Shown here one piece after another: positions 54,099-57,941 of a stretch of DNA of 57,941 nt. The DNA is from Thiorhodospira sibirica ATCC 700588 (lineage in GTDB: Bacteria; Pseudomonadota; Gammaproteobacteria; Ectothiorhodospirales; Ectothiorhodospiraceae): the NCBI RefSeq assembly GCF_000227725.2, contig NZ_MU255056.1, positions 2,511,992-2,569,932 on the forward strand. Direction: 5' to 3'. Position numbers and translations under genes: made by a program. The notes under the pieces were generated by a model. That model was not told the DNA's origin and ran no database searches. It saw nothing but the letters and a program-made list of their open reading frames with translations. Positions within the stretch are counted from its first letter, which is position 1, and each line of letters starts with the position of its first letter.

Positions 54099-54904
54099 GC
54101 CGCATTGCCACGCGTTTCGTCGCCTTGCAGGAGCGCTCCCGCAAGGCCCTGATTCCCTATATTACTGCCGGTGATCCGCATCTGGATGTGACCCTGGCCT
54201 TGATGCACGATATGGTCAAGGCCGGTGCTGATCTGCTGGAGCTGGGGGTGCCGTTTTCCGATCCTATGGCGGATGGCCCGGTGATTCAGCAAGCCTGTGA
54301 GCGTGCCCTCAAGCACGGCGTGAGTCTGCGGGATGTCCTGGGCCTGGTGCGCCGTTTTCGCCGCGATGATCAGGACACCCCGGTGGTCTTAATGGGCTAT
54401 CTCAATCCCATTGAGGCCATCGGCTATGAAACCTTGGCCAAGGAGGCCAGCGAGGCCGGGGTGGATGGCCTGCTGACGGTGGACCTGCCGCCCGAGGAAA
54501 GCCGTGAGTTTCTTGCGGCCTTGCGCCCCTATGCCATTGATCCGATTTTTCTGCTGGCGCCCAACAGTGAAGCAGCGCGTACCCAGCGCATCTGTGAGCT
54601 GGCCTCGGGCTTTGTGTATTATGTCTCGCTTAAAGGGGTGACTGGCTCCAAATCTCTGGATATTCCCGCCGTTGCCGAAAAATTACAGCAGATCCGCCAA
54701 CATACCCGCCTGCCGCTGGGCGTGGGTTTTGGTATTCGCGATGCCCAGACGGCTGCAGCGGTGGCGCAAGTCGCCGATGCGGTGATTGTTGGCAGCACGC
54801 TGGTCTCGATACTCGCCGAACACGGCAGCCAACCAGAGCTGGCCCGGCACAAGGTCAGTGAGCTGCTCGCGCAGATGCGCCAGGCCATTGATCAATCCAC
54901 GTAG
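54095..54904 (+). CDS. trpA: Tryptophan synthase alpha chain
   Basis: A 269-residue TIM barrel that cleaves indole-3-glycerol phosphate and passes indole through a tunnel to TrpB. Catalytic Glu49 and Asp60 are in [16 protein letters not shown]. The flexible loop region and [14 protein letters not shown] are complete. Its ATG overlaps the trpB stop (ATGA). No trp leader peptide or attenuator was seen ahead of trpFBA. Confidence 0.96.
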   Translation: MSRIATRFVALQERSRKALIPYITAGDPHLDVTLALMHDMVKAGADLLELGVPFSDPMADGPVIQQACERALKHGVSLRDVLGLVRRFRRDDQDTPVVLMGYLNPIEAIGYETLAKEASEAGVDGLLTVDLPPEESREFLAALRPYAIDPIFLLAPNSEAARTQRICELASGFVYYVSLKGVTGSKSLDIPAVAEKLQQIRQHTRLPLGVGFGIRDAQTAAAVAQVADAVIVGSTLVSILAEHGSQPELARHKVSELLAQMRQAIDQST

Positions 54905-54943
54905 CGCTTAGCCGCCCTTGCTCCGCATTACAGGTCACTACTC

Positions 54944-55939
54944 ATGAGCTGGTTTGAAAAACTCGTCCCTTCACGCATCCGTACTGACGCCACCAATAAA
55001 CGCGCCGTTCCCGAAGGGCTGTGGCTGCGCTGCGATGGCTGTAATGCCACCCTTTACAAGCCCGAGCTGGAGCGCTGTCTGGATGTCTGCCCCAAGTGTG
55101 GGCATCACCGCCGTCTGAGCGCCCGCCGTCGCCTGGAGGTGTTTCTCGATAGCGAGGGACGCGAGGAAATCGGCGCGCAGATTGAGCCCATGGATATTCT
55201 GCGTTTTCGCGACAGCAAAAAGTACAAGGATCGGCTGACAGCGGCACAGAAGGAAACCGGTGAAAAGGATGCCCTGATCGCCATGCGCGGCACCCTCAAA
55301 GACATCCCGGTGGTGGTGGCGGCCTTTGATTTTAACTTCATGGGCGGGTCGATGGGCTCGGTGGTGGGTGAGCGCTTTGTGCGGGCAGTGAATGTGGCCT
55401 GTGAGCAGCGCATCCCCTTGATCTGTTTTAGTGCCAGTGGTGGGGCGCGGATGCAGGAGGCGCTGTTTTCCCTGATGCAGATGGCCAAAACCAGTGCCGC
55501 CCTGGCGCGCCTGCGTGCCCAGCGTGTGCCCTATCTATCGGTGATGACGGACCCGACCATGGGCGGCGTCTCGGCCAGTCTGGCGATGCTCGGTGACATC
55601 AATGCCGCTGAACCCGGCGCGCTGATTGGGTTTGCCGGTCCCCGGGTGATCCAGCAAACCGTGCGCGAAACCCTGCCGCCGGGCTTTCAGCGGGCAGAAT
55701 TCCTGGTTGAACACGGGGCCATCGACATGATCATCGACCGGCGCGAGATGCGTGAACGCATTGCCGCCATACTGGCCATGTTGTTGCACCGCCCGCCCAC
55801 AGACAGCCAAAGACCCTATCTGGAATATCATCCCCCCAAGGAAGGCGAGGTTCAGGCAACAGATAGCGCCAATCCACCGCTGGATGCGCCATTGCCGGAC
55901 GATAACCCAGCCAAACCCGGCACACCTTCTGCCAGCTAA
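54944..55939 (+). CDS. accD: Acetyl-CoA carboxylase carboxyltransferase subunit beta
   Basis: A 331-residue subunit that carries the zinc domain and half of the active site of the carboxyltransferase that makes malonyl-CoA for fatty acid synthesis. Zinc ligands are Cys30, Cys33, Cys49 and Cys52. The crotonase-type core has [41 protein letters not shown] and [17 protein letters not shown] proline-rich tail of about 40 residues is longer than usual. The trpA-accD order is common in gammaproteobacteria, though folC does not follow here. Confidence 0.96.
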   Translation: MSWFEKLVPSRIRTDATNKRAVPEGLWLRCDGCNATLYKPELERCLDVCPKCGHHRRLSARRRLEVFLDSEGREEIGAQIEPMDILRFRDSKKYKDRLTAAQKETGEKDALIAMRGTLKDIPVVVAAFDFNFMGGSMGSVVGERFVRAVNVACEQRIPLICFSASGGARMQEALFSLMQMAKTSAALARLRAQRVPYLSVMTDPTMGGVSASLAMLGDINAAEPGALIGFAGPRVIQQTVRETLPPGFQRAEFLVEHGAIDMIIDRREMRERIAAILAMLLHRPPTDSQRPYLEYHPPKEGEVQATDSANPPLDAPLPDDNPAKPGTPSAS

Positions 55940-56004
55940 TGGTTCTCAGGCTTCTTTGATCACGACCGTCCTGGTGGCGGTCCATGTATGGATAAAACGT
56001 CGCG

Positions 56005-56607
56005 ATGCAATGGGATATCCTGGATAAACAGACGCGCTATCAAGGTTTTTTTGATGTCTGCCATGTGCGCATACGCCATGACTGCTTTAGCGGCGCAAAC
56101 CGCATGGTGATTGAGCGTGAGCTGATCCAGCGCGGGGATGCGGTGGCGGTGCTACCCTATGACCCGCAGCAAGACACGGTGGTTTTGATAGAGCAATTCC
56201 GCATCGGCGCCCTGCAGTCCTCCCACGGTCCGTGGATGATAGAGACGATTGCCGGACTGGTCGAGCCTGATGAGGCCCTGGCCGAGGTGGCACATCGCGA
56301 AGCGCTGGAAGAAGCTGGTTGCACCCTGTTGGAGTTGTTACCGATTCACCATTACTATGCGACCCCCGGCAGCTCCTCAGAACGCATCGGGGTCTTTATG
56401 GCGCGGGTAGACAGCCGCCAGCTGCAAGATCAGGCGATTCACGGTCTGGCCCATGAAGGCGAAGAAATCCGCGTACATATCCTGCCGGTGGAACAGGCCT
56501 TTGCCCTGCTGGATAGTGGCCGGATCGAATCCGCCATGCCCATCATTGCCCTGCAATGGCTGCGCCTCAACCATGACGCCCTGCGCACCCGCTGGCACAC
56601 GCCTTAA
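56005..56607 (+). CDS. nudF: ADP-ribose pyrophosphatase (Nudix)
   Basis: A 200-residue Nudix hydrolase. The Nudix box GLVEPDEALAEVAHREALEEAGC is complete. Upstream ALQSSHGPWMIETIAG and the downstream YYATPGSSSERIGVFMARVD identify the ADP-ribose pyrophosphatase group, which recycles ADP-ribose to AMP and ribose 5-phosphate. It lies 65 bases after accD and is convergent with the PilZ gene. Confidence 0.92.
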   Translation: MQWDILDKQTRYQGFFDVCHVRIRHDCFSGANRMVIERELIQRGDAVAVLPYDPQQDTVVLIEQFRIGALQSSHGPWMIETIAGLVEPDEALAEVAHREALEEAGCTLLELLPIHHYYATPGSSSERIGVFMARVDSRQLQDQAIHGLAHEGEEIRVHILPVEQAFALLDSGRIESAMPIIALQWLRLNHDALRTRWHTP

Positions 56608-56624
56608 ACTGTTTTTTGCTCTCG

Positions 56625-57344
56625 TCAGTCCGTGCGTGACTGACGGCGGATTTGCTCACGCTCCAGGACAATCATGGAACGCTGCAAAATCCGGTCGGCC
56701 TGCGCCGAGAGCTTGAGAAACATCAAACCTACGCTTAGCTGCCGCCGGTTACTGTCGTCTTGCACCCGCCGCACTTCAACCTTGACATTGAGGTTATCTT
56801 CATCGGGCAGGTATAACTCCATCAATTCCAGTTCTTCGCCCTCCTTGATCGGCGTATCGCGTGGCAGGGAAACCCCCAGTCCACCGAGCGACAGATCCAC
56901 CAAACGCCCCTCAAACTCTTCTTCCTCGGCATTTTTCAGCTTCACCCCGAAATGCTGGCCCAGGCCGATATAGACCCGGTAGTGGGAGCGTTTTTGCTGA
57001 TAATCGATCGACTCCGGAAAAGGCAGCACATACACTGCGGTCTTGTCGTGCGTCTGAATTGATTCAATCACCGTCATAAAATGCACCCCCACCCGATCCT
57101 TGAGGGTGTAGATATGCACCTTGATACCCGGCGCCACACGCTGATGACCCTCAGCAGGAAAGAGCTCATCCAGATAGAGATACCCGCGCTCCTGATCCAC
57201 ATTCAGCAAGGCGCTGTTAAAGTAACGTTCACTACCTGCCAGACGTACATTGACCAAGGAACGCTTACCCGCGATGCTGTGCAAGAAAGCGGCAATTCTT
57301 GCGGGTTGCGTGATTTTTTCGGTTTTTTCGGCTTTATCTTTCAA
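56625..57344 (-). CDS. PilZ-domain c-di-GMP receptor (YcgR-like)
   Basis: A 239-residue protein. The N-terminal half is a YcgR-like beta domain. The C-terminal half is a PilZ domain with the c-di-GMP motifs KRSHYRVYIG (RxxxR form) and VDLSLGGLGVSL (DxSxxG form). It should bind c-di-GMP and change flagellar motor or surface behaviour, linking it to the EAL proteins at 35.8-41.8 kb. A charged N-terminal leader (MKDKAEKTEKITQ) precedes the fold. No flagellar gene is adjacent. Confidence 0.88.
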   Translation of the reverse strand: MKDKAEKTEKITQPARIAAFLHSIAGKRSLVNVRLAGSERYFNSALLNVDQERGYLYLDELFPAEGHQRVAPGIKVHIYTLKDRVGVHFMTVIESIQTHDKTAVYVLPFPESIDYQQKRSHYRVYIGLGQHFGVKLKNAEEEEFEGRLVDLSLGGLGVSLPRDTPIKEGEELELMELYLPDEDNLNVKVEVRRVQDDSNRRQLSVGLMFLKLSAQADRILQRSMIVLEREQIRRQSRTD

Positions 57345-57704
57345 AGGACTGACTCAGGAGATTACACGGTGAGACGATAATGATGATCAAACACTTGCTG
57401 CGAAGAGCAAAAAACAGCACATAACAAGCGTTCACTAGGCAAATATTATCCCATGTTATTGACAGACACACAAAAGCCACCGCCACATAGGTGATAACGG
57501 CAGAGCGAGCATGTATAAATCCTTAGCCAAATAGAACCTTAGAACCGGATCGCCGAGTTGTACTCGGCAACGAGGCCGCAGGCCTCGCGGGGTTTAAAGG
57601 CTATGCGTAGCGGGTGCTGCGCGCTCCCAGGGTGCAATGCCGCGCTGGTGAGCGACACCTCAGCATGGCATGATAGCGTTTTCCAGCCCAGTGAAAGACA
57701 CGCC
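57345..57704. other. Intergenic region with palindromes
   Basis: No gene seen in these 360 bases. The left part must hold the promoter of the minus-strand PilZ gene. The right part has GCCGAGT-TGT-ACTCGGC at 57552-57568 and CGAGGCC-GCA-GGCCTCG at 57571-57587, close together before the nuclease-like gene. Confidence 0.5.
57552..57587. repeat. Two adjacent 7-bp palindromes
   Basis: The first is the fourth copy of GCCGAGT-N3-ACTCGGC (loop TGT), preceded by GGATC as in copy 3. The second is CGAGGCC-GCA-GGCCTCG. Confidence 0.7.
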
Positions 57705-57941
57705 ATGCACACCGACAAACCGATGTATCTGCTGTTAAGCGCAGATCCCGAGTTCTTGCGCTTGCTGACCGACGGGATAAACATCACAGGCCCGTACCAC
57801 CTCGAAGCCCTGGACGTCAAAGCCTTGGAGCGGCGCATCGACGGCGTGATACTCCCCGAGGACGACCAACAACCGATCTGGGCCATAGAAATACAAGCCC
57901 AGCGTGATCCACTGATCTACCATCGGCTCCTCATCGACATG
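57705..57941 (+). CDS. DUF2887/Rpn-like PD-(D/E)XK nuclease family protein, N-terminal part
   Basis: The first 79 codons of a gene cut by the window end. The sequence HLEALDVKALERRIDGVILP, then PIWAIEIQAQRDPLIYHRLL, fits the DUF2887 family, which has a PD-(D/E)XK nuclease core (Asp in RIDGV, Glu-x-Gln in IEIQ). Members occur in many copies in filamentous cyanobacteria and sulfur bacteria and may be related to recombination-promoting nucleases. The start ATG 57705 has GTGAAAG-type sequence upstream. Confidence 0.75.
   Translation, partial: MHTDKPMYLLLSADPEFLRLLTDGINITGPYHLEALDVKALERRIDGVILPEDDQQPIWAIEIQAQRDPLIYHRLLIDM

Overview
The window comes from a gammaproteobacterium, most likely a sulfur-oxidising Chromatiales-type organism. 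This is inferred from the conserved run rpsA-ihfB-lapA-lapB-pyrF-trpF-trpB-trpA-accD, a cytoplasmic SoeA-type sulfite dehydrogenase catalytic subunit, a cytochrome c', and the gammaproteobacterial character of ParE, MutM, GlmS, ArgB and PrkA/YeaG. Base composition is moderately GC-rich throughout. No phage, plasmid backbone or complete insertion sequence is present.

Left part (1-5.8 kb) is accessory: a frameshifted Rha-family regulator running off the left edge, hairpin repeats, and two secreted proteins built from DUF1566/Lcl-type domains. Three of these domains carry C-terminal cassettes that differ almost only at the first two bases of AAC/AAT-type codons while the intervening codons are identical. 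That is the signature of adenine-directed mutagenic retrohoming by a diversity-generating retroelement (DGR). No reverse transcriptase or template repeat lies in the window, so these would be remote targets. A related gene, broken at its 5' end, lies at 33.4-34.3 kb and shares its 3' flank with the first.

5.8-20 kb is mostly housekeeping: a solitary ParA-type ATPase, a CBS-domain transporter-like protein, a lytic transglycosylase, BirA, a small PAS/chemoreceptor-hairpin protein, ParE, a four-gene Gld-type ABC exporter set (ATPase, permease, GldG-like, DUF4340), a chorismatase-like enzyme overlapping mutM, and an Aer-like receptor.

20-32.8 kb has soeA without soeB/soeC, an ECF-T-like membrane protein, tRNA-Leu(GAG), and yeaH and prkA/yeaG without a neighbouring spoVR. 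The prkA gene carries a 310-residue intein in its AAA+ domain. A response-regulator/histidine-kinase remnant, tilS, cytochrome c' and a TAXI-type binding protein follow.

32.8-34.5 kb is a patch of mobile-element debris: an IS200/IS605-like end hairpin, one orphan type I-C-like CRISPR repeat, several palindromes and the broken DUF1566 gene. 34.5-41.8 kb is a signalling block: a FIST sensor divergent from a REC-degenerate GGDEF-EAL protein, a hybrid kinase with two receivers and HPt, and an EAL-like/HDOD protein. 41.9-57.3 kb is core metabolism and translation: glmS, argB, a histidine phosphatase, aroA, cmk, rpsA, ihfB, lapAB, pyrF, trpFBA, accD, nudF and a PilZ protein. A DUF2887-type nuclease-like gene is cut by the right edge. 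Short 5-nt-loop hairpins and a second palindrome family are scattered between genes, and one hairpin lies inside the hybrid-kinase coding sequence.
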